In this document: piece by piece, positions 47,573 through 55,038 of the stretch
How the letters are laid out: each line of letters begins with the position of its first letter
How positions within the stretch are numbered: the stretch's first letter is position 1
Assembly: GCF_001517625.2 (NCBI RefSeq)
Contig: NZ_LN999828.1
Span: forward strand, 388,303-452,302
Source of the DNA: Clostridium sp. AT4
Lineage (GTDB): Bacteria > Bacillota > Clostridia > Lachnospirales > Lachnospiraceae
DNA: 64,000 nucleotides
Direction of reading: 5' to 3'
Notes under the pieces: model-generated
What the model saw: only the letters and a program-made list of their open reading frames with translations
Told to the model about the DNA's origin: nothing
The model's database searches: none
Position numbers and translations under genes: made by a program

Positions 47573-48238
47573 TTATTCTAAAATTTTTTCCACAATCTTT
47601 TTTTCTTCTTCCACAGGGCTGCAGGCATAAACAAGATGATACATCATAGCAGCCATAATTCCTGCGCCGACTCCGTCGATCACGGAATGCTGCTTTAAAA
47701 ATACAGTAGAAAGACAGATCGCTGCGGTTAAAATGGCTGCGCCTGCCTTTAAGGCAGTTTTTCCCTGAAACAGAGGGCTTTTATGGATGGCAATATAGGT
47801 ACCGATGGAATTGTATACATGGATGCTCGGAAATACGTTTGTACAGGTATCGGTACGGTACAGAGCAGCCACGGCAGCAGTAAAAATATTTTTATCGGGG
47901 TCAAGAATCGGACGCAGACTGGTACCATTTTCAAAAAAGGTACAGATGATCAGGCTGATGGTCATGCCTGAAAACAGAAAGGTGCACATCCGGTAATAAT
48001 CCTCTTTGCTTTTAATAAGGAAGTAAATCAGCGTCACTCCTACAAAAGCAAACCAGAGAAGATAGGGAATGATAAAATATTCATTAAAAGGAATCAGATC
48101 ATCCAGAGGGGCGTGCATGAGATGATAATCGCGTGTCACTGTTTTTTCCAGATAACAGAACCAGGGAATATAGATAAAAAAATAACTTAAAAGCCATATA
48201 TGGCTGTATTTGCGGAAGAAATCACAAACTCGTTTCAT
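47573..48238 (-). CDS. PAP2-family membrane phosphatase-like protein
   Basis: A 221-residue polytopic membrane protein with about six helices. Seen: a PAP2-type active-site arrangement: RP in NGTSLRPIL (motif 1), PSIH in NVFPSIHVYNS (motif 2, usually PSGH) and a final STVFLKQHSVIDGVGAG (motif 3, His and Asp kept, the usual SR reads ST). This fits the phosphatidic acid phosphatase type 2 / inositol-phosphorylceramide synthase-like branch acting on lipid phosphates. Divergent motif residues leave catalysis likely but unproven. Preceded by GAAAGGGAAA. Own promoter at 48336-48308. Confidence 0.85.
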   Translation of the reverse strand: MKRVCDFFRKYSHIWLLSYFFIYIPWFCYLEKTVTRDYHLMHAPLDDLIPFNEYFIIPYLLWFAFVGVTLIYFLIKSKEDYYRMCTFLFSGMTISLIICTFFENGTSLRPILDPDKNIFTAAVAALYRTDTCTNVFPSIHVYNSIGTYIAIHKSPLFQGKTALKAGAAILTAAICLSTVFLKQHSVIDGVGAGIMAAMMYHLVYACSPVEEEKKIVEKILE

Positions 48239-48307
48239 AGAACTGTTTCCCTTTCTAAGAGTTTAAAACGAATGTAAAGGAACTGTTAAAATTTGTAGAT
48301 GTGCAAA

Positions 48308-48336
48308 ATTATAGCACGGTAAAAATGGAAAAACAA
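48308..48336 (-). promoter_or_regulatory. Promoter of the PAP2-like gene
   Basis: Minus strand TTGTTT (48336-48331), 17-bp spacer, TATAAT (48313-48308), about 70 bp before the start codon. Confidence 0.6.
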
Positions 48337-48435
48337 GAGCTGGACAGAAATCTTAATAAAGTTTCGAGAGCTTTAAGAAGTTGCCCTGCAAACTGCGTCT
48401 TTTCATTTTATGTATCTTGTGTTATCATTATTATA

Positions 48436-48457
48436 TGAAATAAATTTACATGTAAAT
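48436..48457 (+). promoter_or_regulatory. Palindromic operator candidate in front of rpiR-type gene
   Basis: TGAAATAAATTTACA (48436-48450) resembles the GAAAT-N3-ATTTC sites of the fruK promoter with one changed arm, and overlaps a perfect palindrome ATTTACATGTAAAT (48444-48457). It lies between the presumed promoter and the ribosome binding site, a place suited to autorepression. Confidence 0.5.
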
Positions 48458-48470
48458 GAAAGGACATGGC

Positions 48471-49331
48471 ATGAGTGAAGCACGAAGCGTATTAGGCGTG
48501 ATCTGTTCTTTCTATGACAGCTTTTTTGAGGCGGAAAAGAAGATTGCGGATTATATCATGGAGCACAAGGCCCAGGCAGTAGATATGACGGTGGGGGAGC
48601 TGGCAAGAGCCAGCGGCACAAGCGACGCTACGGTATCCAGATTTTGTCGCAGATGCGGGTTTAAGGGATTCCAGAGCCTAAAGCTGGCTTTGGCCAGAGA
48701 GGTGCTCAGGGAAGAACAGGACAGCCGGAAGGTGACAAATGATATTGACCGGGAGAATCTGTCCCAGTCACTTAACAATATTCTGGCAAATAAGGTTGCG
48801 GAGCTGACAGAAACGGTCCGTATGATGGATATACACAGCCTGGAAGAAATCCTTAAAAAGCTGGAAAAGGCCCGTATGGTTCAGCTGGCTGCAGTGGGAA
48901 ATACGATCCCTGTGGCTCTGGACGGCGCTTTTAAGTTTAATCAGCTGGGTATTCCGTCTGTGGCCGGAGACATCTGGGAAACGCAGGCAGCTTATACCTT
49001 TAATCTGGGGCCGGAGGATGTGGTGCTCCTTATTTCCAATTCCGGTTTTTCCAGGCGGTTAAACACACTGGCTCAGGGAGCAAAAGAAAATGGGAGTACG
49101 CTGGTGCTGATCACGAATAACCCGGATTCGCCTCTGGCTTCGATCTGTGATCATAAAATTATTACGGCCACCAGAGAGAAGCTTCTTACAGAAGAATTCT
49201 GGTTTTCACGGGTCACAGCCACGGCGGTGATTGAAATTTTATATCTTCTTTTGCGGGCGGGAAAGAAGGATGCTATGGAACATATCCGCCGCCATGAGGA
49301 AGCTATTTCCTCGGATAAAAACGAAATATAG
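48471..49331 (+). CDS. RpiR-family transcriptional regulator
   Basis: A 286-residue regulator. Seen: N-terminal helix-turn-helix (about 1-80) with FFEAEKKIADYIMEH and GTSDATVSRFCRRCGFKGFQSLK, then a SIS sugar-phosphate-binding domain (~120-270) with VQLAAVGNTIPVA and VVLLISNSGFSRRLNTLAQGAKENG. Such proteins sense phosphosugars. The start at 48471 has GAAAGGA eight bases upstream. Immediately downstream is fruK-fruA in the same direction after a terminator; matching palindromes at both promoters suggest it controls fructose uptake and itself, with a fructose phosphate as likely effector. That is inference. Confidence 0.92.
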   Translation: MSEARSVLGVICSFYDSFFEAEKKIADYIMEHKAQAVDMTVGELARASGTSDATVSRFCRRCGFKGFQSLKLALAREVLREEQDSRKVTNDIDRENLSQSLNNILANKVAELTETVRMMDIHSLEEILKKLEKARMVQLAAVGNTIPVALDGAFKFNQLGIPSVAGDIWETQAAYTFNLGPEDVVLLISNSGFSRRLNTLAQGAKENGSTLVLITNNPDSPLASICDHKIITATREKLLTEEFWFSRVTATAVIEILYLLLRAGKKDAMEHIRRHEEAISSDKNEI

Positions 49332-49342
49332 GTAAAATGTAC

Positions 49343-49384
49343 AAAAAAGAGACGGTATCTGACAGGCAGAGGCCGTCTTTTTGT
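49343..49384 (+). terminator. Terminator after the rpiR-type gene
   Basis: AAAAAGAGACGG pairs with CCGTCTTTTT, 16-nt loop, then GTTTG. Confidence 0.75.
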
Positions 49385-49406
49385 TTGAAGTGATGAAAAT
49401 ATAAGA

Positions 49407-49419
49407 GAAATAAAATTTC
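49407..49419 (+). promoter_or_regulatory. Upstream GAAAT-N3-ATTTC operator of fruK
   Basis: Perfect inverted repeat GAAAT AAA ATTTC, 13 bp ahead of the -35 element. Confidence 0.6.
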
Positions 49420-49432
49420 GTAAGAAATAATA

Positions 49433-49461
49433 TTGACGAAAAATAAATATCGTACTATAGT
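49433..49461 (+). promoter_or_regulatory. Promoter of fruK-fruA
   Basis: TTGACG (49433-49438), 17-bp spacer, TATAGT (49456-49461), flanked on both sides by the GAAAT-N3-ATTTC palindromes. Confidence 0.8.
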
Positions 49462-49469
49462 ATAGATGT

Positions 49470-49482
49470 GAAATTAAATTTC
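49470..49482 (+). promoter_or_regulatory. Downstream GAAAT-N3-ATTTC operator of fruK
   Basis: Perfect inverted repeat GAAAT TAA ATTTC at the expected transcription start. Centre-to-centre distance to the upstream copy is 63 bp, six helical turns, suited to looping repression. Confidence 0.65.
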
Positions 49483-49505
49483 TTATAAACAAGGGGAGAT
49501 GACAT

Positions 49506-50426
49506 ATGATTTACACAGTTACCTTTAATCCGGCTCTGGACTATGTGATCGCTGTGGATCATTTTGCTCAGGGAAAGGTCAACCGTACAGTAAAGGAAGA
49601 TATTTTCTGTGGAGGAAAAGGGATCAATGTTTCTGTGCTGCTGGCAAATCTGGGAGTTGAGAGCACAGCTCTGGGGTTTGTGGCCGGATTTACGGGAAAA
49701 GAAATTGAAAGGGGGTTAAAAGCATTTGGGATCTCATCCGATTTTATCCATGTAAAAAGTGGAATGTCACGTATCAATGTGAAACTGAAATCGGAGGAAG
49801 AAACGGAGATTAACGGGATGGGCCCGGATATCCGGCCTGAGGATGTGGAAGCGCTGTTTGAAAAGCTGAACCGTTTAGGGAGCGGGGATGTGCTGGTGCT
49901 TTCCGGAAGCATACCGGCTGCTGTGGGAAATGATATTTACCGTAGGATCATGGAACAGTTAAAGGATCGGGGCGTGTGCATTGCTGTAGACGCAGAACGG
50001 GATCTGCTGACAGAGGTACTTCCATTAAAGCCTTTTTTGATCAAACCTAATAACCATGAGCTGGGGCAGATCTTTGGAAAGGAACTAAAGACGGAGAAGG
50101 AGATCATCGATGGCGCCATGAGCCTAAAAGACCGGGGAGCGGTCAATGTGCTGGTGTCCATGGCAAAGGACGGAGCAATCCTGGTCGATGAAAATGGAAA
50201 AGTCCACAGACTGGGAGTGTGCCGCGGAACGGTGAAAAATTCCGTAGGAGCAGGCGATTCCATGGTGGCGGGATTTCTGGCAGGATATTTAAAAACAGGA
50301 GATTACGATTATGCGCTGCGTCTGGGAACGGCCAGCGGAGGAGCGACGGCATTTTCAGATGGTATGGGAAGCAGAAAAATGATCATGGAGCTGTTTGCAC
50401 AGCTTACAGAAAATGGAGGGAAGTAG
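49506..50426 (+). CDS. fruK: 1-phosphofructokinase
   Basis: A 306-residue PfkB-family kinase converting fructose 1-phosphate (the product of the adjacent PTS) to fructose 1,6-bisphosphate. Seen: MIYTVTFNPALDYVI, the substrate loop GGKGINVSVLLANLG, IKPNNHELGQIFGKEL, and the C-terminal catalytic motif SVGAGDSMVAGFLAG with the base Asp. AAGGGGAGATGAC precedes the ATG. Three bp separate it from fruA. Expression is probably controlled by the neighbouring RpiR-type protein rather than a DeoR-type FruR, which is absent here. Confidence 0.96.
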   Translation: MIYTVTFNPALDYVIAVDHFAQGKVNRTVKEDIFCGGKGINVSVLLANLGVESTALGFVAGFTGKEIERGLKAFGISSDFIHVKSGMSRINVKLKSEEETEINGMGPDIRPEDVEALFEKLNRLGSGDVLVLSGSIPAAVGNDIYRRIMEQLKDRGVCIAVDAERDLLTEVLPLKPFLIKPNNHELGQIFGKELKTEKEIIDGAMSLKDRGAVNVLVSMAKDGAILVDENGKVHRLGVCRGTVKNSVGAGDSMVAGFLAGYLKTGDYDYALRLGTASGGATAFSDGMGSRKMIMELFAQLTENGGK

Positions 50427-50429
50427 AGG

Positions 50430-52355
50430 ATGCGGATCACAGAATTGTTGAAAAAGCAAAGCATTGAACTGGGAGTGAAGGCAGCTTCCAAGGAGGAGGC
50501 TATTGATCGTCTCGTCGCCCTTATGGATGCAGGGGGGAGGCTGAATGACAGAGCCGGTTATAAGGAAGGGATTCTTGCAAGAGAAAGCCTGGGGAGCACA
50601 GCAATCGGGGAAGGGATTGCCATTCCCCACGCAAAGGTAGAAGCAGTAAAGGAACCGGGGCTGGCAGCCATAACAGTGCCTGAGGGTGTGGATTATGAGG
50701 CGTTTGACGGCTCTCTGTCCAATTTGATTTTTATGATCGCAGCTCCGGCAGGAGGAGAAGATGTACATCTGGAGGCATTATCCCGGCTTTCCACCCTGCT
50801 GATGAATCCTGGTTTTAAGGAAGCTCTGATCCATGCAGGATCAAAGGAGGAGTTCCTGGAGGTTATCGATCAGGCGGAAACGGAGCGGTTTGGGAAGAAA
50901 GAAGAAATGGATGAACCGGAAAAGGCAGCAGAACCGGAAAAAACAGGCTTTCGCGTGCTGGCAGTCACTGCTTGTCCCACAGGAATTGCCCATACCTATA
51001 TGGCTGCTGAAAATCTGGAAAATACAGGGAAAAAACTGGGGATTTCCCTGAAAGCAGAAACGGATGGTTCCGGCGGCGCTCAGAATATTCTTACGAAAGA
51101 GGAAATCAGGGAGGCAGAAGCAATCATTGTTGCGGCAGATAAGAATGTGGAAATGGCGCGTTTTGACGGAAAGCCCGTTATCATGGTTCCGGTGGCAGAC
51201 GGCATCCACAAGGCAGAAGAGCTGATCCGGAGAGCAGTCAGCGGTACAGTGCCGGTATATCACCATGAGGGCGGAACCTCCGAGGCAGAAGCGGAAGGAG
51301 ATAAAAGTATTGGAAGAACCATTTACAAGCATCTGATGAACGGCGTATCCCATATGCTTCCCTTTGTGATCGGTGGCGGCATCCTCATTGCGTTAGCGTT
51401 TCTGCTTGACGATTATTCCATTGATCCGTCCAATTTTGGAAAAAATACCCCTCTGGCTGCATATTTAAAGACCATCGGCGAACAGGCCTTTGGAATGATG
51501 CTCCCGATCCTTGCAGGCTTCATTGCCATGAGTATCGCAGACCGTCCGGGACTTGCAGTAGGTATGGTAGCTGGTATGGTGGCGAAAATGGGCTGTACCT
51601 TTGCAAATCCTGCGGGCGGTGATGTAAATGCAGGCTTTCTCGGAGCTCTCTTTGCAGGCTTTGCTGGCGGTTATCTGGTGCTGGGGCTTAAAAAGATTTT
51701 TTCCAGACTGCCCAAATCCTTAGAAGGTATCAAGCCGGTGCTTCTTTATCCGGTGCTTGGAATTTTTGTGGCTGCTGTAATGACTACACTGATCAACCCA
51801 TATATGGGTATGATCAATGATGGACTGACACATTTCTTAAATGGAATGGGCGGTGCCAGCCGTATTGTGCTTGGAATGGTACTGGGGGCTATGATGTCTA
51901 TTGATATGGGAGGTCCCTTTAATAAAGCGGCCTATGTATTTGGTACTGCCCAGCTGGCAGAGGGGAATTTTGAGGTAATGGCTGCAGTGATGGCCGGTGG
52001 TATGGTTCCGCCGATCGCGATTGCCCTGTGCACCACATTTTTTAAGAAGAAGTTTACAGAAAAAGAACGCCAGTCCGGCGTTGTAAATTATATTATGGGA
52101 CTATCCTTTATCACAGAGGGAGCGATTCCCTTTGCAGCACAGGATCCCCTTCGCGTGATTCCTGCCTGTGGGATCGGAGCGGCGGCTGCAGGAGGCCTTT
52201 CCATGGCATTCGGCTGTACCTTAAGGGCGCCTCACGGCGGCATCTTCGTACTACCTACCATTGGAAATCCTCTTATGTATCTGGCTGCTGTGATGGGAGG
52301 AGCTGTCGCAGGATGCCTGATTCTTGGACTTCTTAAGAAAAATATAGAAGAATAA
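50430..52355 (+). CDS. fruA: PTS fructose transporter subunit EIIABC
   Basis: A 641-residue fused permease that imports fructose and phosphorylates it at C1. Seen: EIIA domain (about 1-150) with active His in GIAIPHAKV; an acidic linker; EIIB domain (~175-275) with active Cys in VTACPTGIAHTYMAAE; EIIC membrane domain (~295-641) with MNGVSHMLPFVIGGGILIALAFL, SFITEGAIPFAAQDPLRVIP and APHGGIF. The domain order A-B-C is common in Firmicutes. It is coupled to fruK and ended by a strong terminator. Confidence 0.96.
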   Translation: MRITELLKKQSIELGVKAASKEEAIDRLVALMDAGGRLNDRAGYKEGILARESLGSTAIGEGIAIPHAKVEAVKEPGLAAITVPEGVDYEAFDGSLSNLIFMIAAPAGGEDVHLEALSRLSTLLMNPGFKEALIHAGSKEEFLEVIDQAETERFGKKEEMDEPEKAAEPEKTGFRVLAVTACPTGIAHTYMAAENLENTGKKLGISLKAETDGSGGAQNILTKEEIREAEAIIVAADKNVEMARFDGKPVIMVPVADGIHKAEELIRRAVSGTVPVYHHEGGTSEAEAEGDKSIGRTIYKHLMNGVSHMLPFVIGGGILIALAFLLDDYSIDPSNFGKNTPLAAYLKTIGEQAFGMMLPILAGFIAMSIADRPGLAVGMVAGMVAKMGCTFANPAGGDVNAGFLGALFAGFAGGYLVLGLKKIFSRLPKSLEGIKPVLLYPVLGIFVAAVMTTLINPYMGMINDGLTHFLNGMGGASRIVLGMVLGAMMSIDMGGPFNKAAYVFGTAQLAEGNFEVMAAVMAGGMVPPIAIALCTTFFKKKFTEKERQSGVVNYIMGLSFITEGAIPFAAQDPLRVIPACGIGAAAAGGLSMAFGCTLRAPHGGIFVLPTIGNPLMYLAAVMGGAVAGCLILGLLKKNIEE

Positions 52356-52366
52356 CAGATAGAAAC

Positions 52367-52400
52367 AAGCCCGGCTGATCAGGTATGGCCGGGCTTTTGC
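52367..52400. terminator. Terminator between convergent fruA and hemerythrin genes
   Basis: AAGCCCGGC (52367-52375) pairs with GCCGGGCTT (52388-52396), then TTTGCTG. Confidence 0.85.
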
Positions 52401-52415
52401 TGTGCAAAAATTCAG

Positions 52416-52838
52416 TTAGATGCGGTCGGCGCTGTCGCGCATATACTTGTACTCTGCCACAGAACGGTCAAAGCCTTTGATGTGGTAGTAGAGCCAGTCT
52501 CTTACATTTTCTGCCACCTTGGAAACAAAGGCATCAGAAGGGCCTTCTTCGTCTGTAAGCATATCGTGAAGCTCCTGTACGGTACGGCGCAGCTCCTCAT
52601 GCTTTTCAAGGTGCTCCTTCAGGCCCGGATATCCGATTTCCTTCTGGAATGCTTCTTCCTCTTTGAAATGGAAATCCGTATAGTCTGCCAGATAATTTAA
52701 TAATCTGGCAGCTCCGCTCTGGTTGGAACGGTTCTCACAGCTGACTAAGAGGTCATTGATCCGGCTGATCAGCTCTCTGTGCTGGCTGTCGATCATTTCA
52801 TTTCCTGTGATCAGGTCATCTGTAAATTCTGCATACAT
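52416..52838 (-). CDS. Bacteriohemerythrin
   Basis: A 140-residue four-helix di-iron protein that binds oxygen reversibly and may sense or scavenge it in this anaerobe. The iron ligands are seen in order: His in DSQHRELISRINDLL, HxxxE in DFHFKEEEAFQKEIGYPG, HxxxH in HLEKHEELRR, and the last His with Asp in YHIKGFDRSVAEY. Length is typical of single-domain members. The ATG follows AGGAGG on the minus strand. Monocistronic, with a good promoter at 52901-52873. Confidence 0.94.
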   Translation of the reverse strand: MYAEFTDDLITGNEMIDSQHRELISRINDLLVSCENRSNQSGAARLLNYLADYTDFHFKEEEAFQKEIGYPGLKEHLEKHEELRRTVQELHDMLTDEEGPSDAFVSKVAENVRDWLYYHIKGFDRSVAEYKYMRDSADRI

Positions 52839-52872
52839 GGCTTAAATCCTCCTGCTTTCATGGTATAGCAAA

Positions 52873-52901
52873 AGTATACCACGGGGAGGCAGGAAAGTCT
52901 A
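52873..52901 (-). promoter_or_regulatory. Promoter of the bacteriohemerythrin gene
   Basis: Minus strand TAGACT (52901-52896), 17-bp spacer, TATACT (52878-52873) with an extended-10 TG. Confidence 0.65.
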
Positions 52902-52920
52902 CGAATGATTTGAGGTACTC

Positions 52921-52960
52921 AAACCAAAAACAAAGAAACCCTTGATTCTTCAAGGGTTTC
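52921..52960 (-). terminator. Terminator of the tRNA operon
   Basis: Minus strand GAAACCCTTG / CAAGGGTTTC perfect 10-bp stem with a 6-nt loop (GAAGAAT region), followed by TTTGTTTTTGGTTT. It starts 4 bp after the tRNA-Met. Confidence 0.9.
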
Positions 52961-52964
52961 AGAG

Positions 52965-53038
52965 TAGCGGAAGGGAGATTCGAACTCTCGACACCACGGG
53001 TATGAACCGTGTGCTCTAGCCAACTGAGCTATTCCGCC
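52965..53038 (-). tRNA. tRNA-Met (CAT anticodon)
   Basis: 74 nt. Acceptor GGCGGAA/TTCCGCT, D-arm with AGCTCAGTTGG, anticodon stem CACGG/CCGTG with loop TTCATAC giving anticodon CAT, T-arm with GTTCGAATC. Discriminator A; 3' CCA is not encoded. It could be an elongator Met or, if lysidine-modified, an Ile2 tRNA; elongator Met is likelier by overall look. Confidence 0.95.
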
Positions 53039-53056
53039 ATATTTAATTGAAATGGA

Positions 53057-53129
53057 TGGGGCCTACAGGGCTCGAACCTGTGACCCTCTGCTTGTAAGGC
53101 AGATGCTCTCCCAGCTGAGCTAAGACCCC
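53057..53129 (-). tRNA. tRNA-Val (TAC anticodon)
   Basis: 73 nt. Acceptor GGGGTCT/AGGCCCC, D-arm AGCTCAGCTGGGA, anticodon stem TCTGC/GCAGA with loop CTTACAA giving TAC, T-arm GTTCGAGCC. Discriminator A; 3' CCA not encoded. Cotranscribed with tRNA-Met, 18 bp apart, Val first. Confidence 0.96.
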
Positions 53130-53180
53130 GTATCCAGCGTGTCGCTTGTTTGTTTTTGTCTCACTCGCGACTGCTTGTAC

Positions 53181-53209
53181 AGTATATGATAAATTGTGGT
53201 AATTGTCAA
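53181..53209 (-). promoter_or_regulatory. Consensus promoter of the tRNA-Val/tRNA-Met operon
   Basis: Minus strand TTGACA (53209-53204), 17-bp spacer, TATACT (53186-53181), about 50 bp before tRNA-Val. Confidence 0.85.
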
Positions 53210-53211
53210 CA

Positions 53212-53243
53212 CTTTTTTGAATTTTTTTTAAAAAAGTTTTTTT
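53212..53243 (+). repeat. A/T-only inverted repeat with T-tract
   Basis: CTTTTTT (53212-53218) and AAAAAAG (53230-53236) form a weak stem followed by seven T. It lies between divergent promoters; it may be a weak terminator or an intrinsically bent upstream element for the tRNA promoter. Confidence 0.3.
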
Positions 53244-53353
53244 GCCCTTATTTTTGCTGGTTTTCCGGCATTTTCAGAGATGGGAGAGCATTTATTTTTT
53301 CGATATTTTATAGAAAATTTTTTAATGGTTTATATTCATTTGGGGACGGGCGT

Positions 53354-53361
53354 GGTATACT
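53354..53361 (+). promoter_or_regulatory. Extended -10 promoter of the lipid-kinase-like gene
   Basis: TGGTATACT with TATACT at 53356-53361; weak -35 (TTCATT). About 90 bp before the chosen start. Confidence 0.5.
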
Positions 53362-53448
53362 TATTCCAGAGTAGATGCTGCCATCGGCGGACGGGCGCAG
53401 GCTTGTGCTTTCCGCTGTGTGGACGAAAGGAAAGGACCCTACGCCCCT

Positions 53449-54375
53449 ATGTACTATTTTATTGTAAATCCCAGTGCAGGCTCCGGCAGAGGCAGGAGAG
53501 TGTGGAAAGCCATTGCCTGCTATATGGATCTGCACAATATTGAATATGAAGCGGTACTTACCGGCAGCGTCGGTGATGCGAGGATCGCTGCCAGAGAACT
53601 GACGGAGAAGAAACGCCAGCCAGGCCTGTTGATCGTGGTCGGCGGAAGCGGAACGGTTAATGAGGTTCTTGATGGAGCTGTCCTTCATGGGATTTTTGAT
53701 CTGGGTTATATTCCGGCAGGCACGGGAAATGATTTATCCCGCTGTCTCCACATTCCCAAACGTACCGTATGCTGTCTGAAAAAACAGCTGTATCCCAGAC
53801 ATTTTTCCATGGTAGATTACGGGGTGCTTTCTCTGGGTTCCAGTGAGATTTCTCATCGGAGATTTATGGTAAGCGCCGGTATGGGATTTGATGCTGCTGT
53901 GTGTTGTGCGGCATCCGCTTCCAGGCTGCGGGGCATTATGGGGCGGCTGGGTCTTGGAAAACTTTTTTGTTTTCTTCTTGGACTCTGTCAGGCGGCAGGA
54001 TGCCGGTCCAGCCGGGGATATATCCTTTTGGATGGTGTAAAAAAAGTGGAATTTAATCATATCCTGTTTATATCCTGTCACATTCAGCCATCAGAGGGAG
54101 GCGGTTTTGTTTTTGCTCCCAGAGCAGACGGAAGCGACGGCAGGATGAATGTCTGTGTGGTAAGCCATTCTTCCAGAAAACGGCTGATCCCTGTGATGCT
54201 GCAGGCTTTGACCGGCCGTTTTAAGAAGCATAAGGGAGCACGGATGTTTGAATGCAGAGAGGTTTCCATTCACACAGACGCCCCTCTTCCCATTCATGTG
54301 GATGGAGAATTCTGCGGTACTCAGACAGACCTGCGGGCAGAGTGCATTTCGCGGCAGATCCGAATGGGGATATAA
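53449..54375 (+). CDS. Diacylglycerol/lipid kinase family protein (YegS/DgkB-like)
   Basis: A 308-residue protein of the DAGK catalytic family, which phosphorylates diacylglycerol or related lipids at the membrane. Seen: YYFIVNPSAGSGRG at the N-terminus, the nucleotide-binding motif VVGGSGTVNEVLDG, YIPAGTGNDLSRCL and the C-terminal IHVDGEFCG. The usual GGDGT motif reads GGSGT, losing an acidic residue important for Mg-ATP in studied members, so activity is uncertain. The start at 53449 fits the protein family; GTG 53419 is an alternative, since the AAAGGAAAGGA site lies 12 bases before 53449. It ends 76 bp before ispF and may be cotranscribed. Confidence 0.87.
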   Translation: MYYFIVNPSAGSGRGRRVWKAIACYMDLHNIEYEAVLTGSVGDARIAARELTEKKRQPGLLIVVGGSGTVNEVLDGAVLHGIFDLGYIPAGTGNDLSRCLHIPKRTVCCLKKQLYPRHFSMVDYGVLSLGSSEISHRRFMVSAGMGFDAAVCCAASASRLRGIMGRLGLGKLFCFLLGLCQAAGCRSSRGYILLDGVKKVEFNHILFISCHIQPSEGGGFVFAPRADGSDGRMNVCVVSHSSRKRLIPVMLQALTGRFKKHKGARMFECREVSIHTDAPLPIHVDGEFCGTQTDLRAECISRQIRMGI

Positions 54376-54451
54376 TACGGCTGTTCCGGCCGGTAATATG
54401 AACTGTTAAAAAGAATTGTGATCAAAAGAACGAAATAGAGGAGACAGAAAC

Positions 54452-55000
54452 ATGAGAATCGGACAAGGCTATGATGTTCACAGGCTCACAGAGGGCCGTA
54501 AGCTTATTCTGGGAGGCGTGGAGATACCTTATGAAAAGGGGCTTTTAGGCCATTCGGATGCAGATGTGCTGATCCATGCCGTGATGGATGCGCTCTTAGG
54601 GGCAGCGGCTCTGGGAGATATCGGACAGCATTTTCCGGATACAGATCCTGCTTATAAGGGGATTTCCAGCATAGAGCTTCTGGGTAAGGTAGGTGCACTT
54701 TTGGAGGAAAAGGGCTATGTGATTGAAAATGTTGATGCTACGATCATCGCCCAGAGGCCAAAGCTGGCCTCCTACCGTCCTCAGATGGAAGAGAATATTG
54801 CAGAGGCCCTTCATCTGGATCCGTCCAGAGTCAGCGTAAAAGCCACTACAGAGGAGGGGCTGGGATTTACGGGAAGCGGAGAGGGAATTGCTTCTCAGGC
54901 AATTACATTATTGACGGAAACAGCGGATTACTGCTATGATAATAAAATAATGACAGAAGGCTGTCCGGGCTGCTCAGGCTGCGGCTGCGAGCAGAAGTGA
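54452..55000 (+). CDS. ispF: 2-C-methyl-D-erythritol 2,4-cyclodiphosphate synthase with Cys-rich tail
   Basis: A 182-residue enzyme of the MEP isoprenoid pathway, making the cyclic diphosphate from CDP-ME2P. Seen: [11 protein letters not shown] (zinc ligands Asp and His), [33 protein letters not shown] and the C-terminal [21 protein letters not shown]. The core ends near residue 157. An extra tail of about 25 residues finishes with [15 protein letters not shown], four cysteines in nine residues. Functional trimer expected in the cytoplasm. It starts a run of closely spaced genes that continues to the PilT-like ATPase. Confidence 0.95.
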   Translation: MRIGQGYDVHRLTEGRKLILGGVEIPYEKGLLGHSDADVLIHAVMDALLGAAALGDIGQHFPDTDPAYKGISSIELLGKVGALLEEKGYVIENVDATIIAQRPKLASYRPQMEENIAEALHLDPSRVSVKATTEEGLGFTGSGEGIASQAITLLTETADYCYDNKIMTEGCPGCSGCGCEQK

Positions 55001-55038
55001 ACAGTGTTTCTGAATGATCATAAGCGAGGAGAAATCGT

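Noticed and set aside
53205-53300. T- and A-rich runs as a possible repeat array, origin or CRISPR leader
   Set aside because: No repeated units, DnaA boxes or spacers; the sequence is only a short A/T hairpin next to the tRNA promoter.
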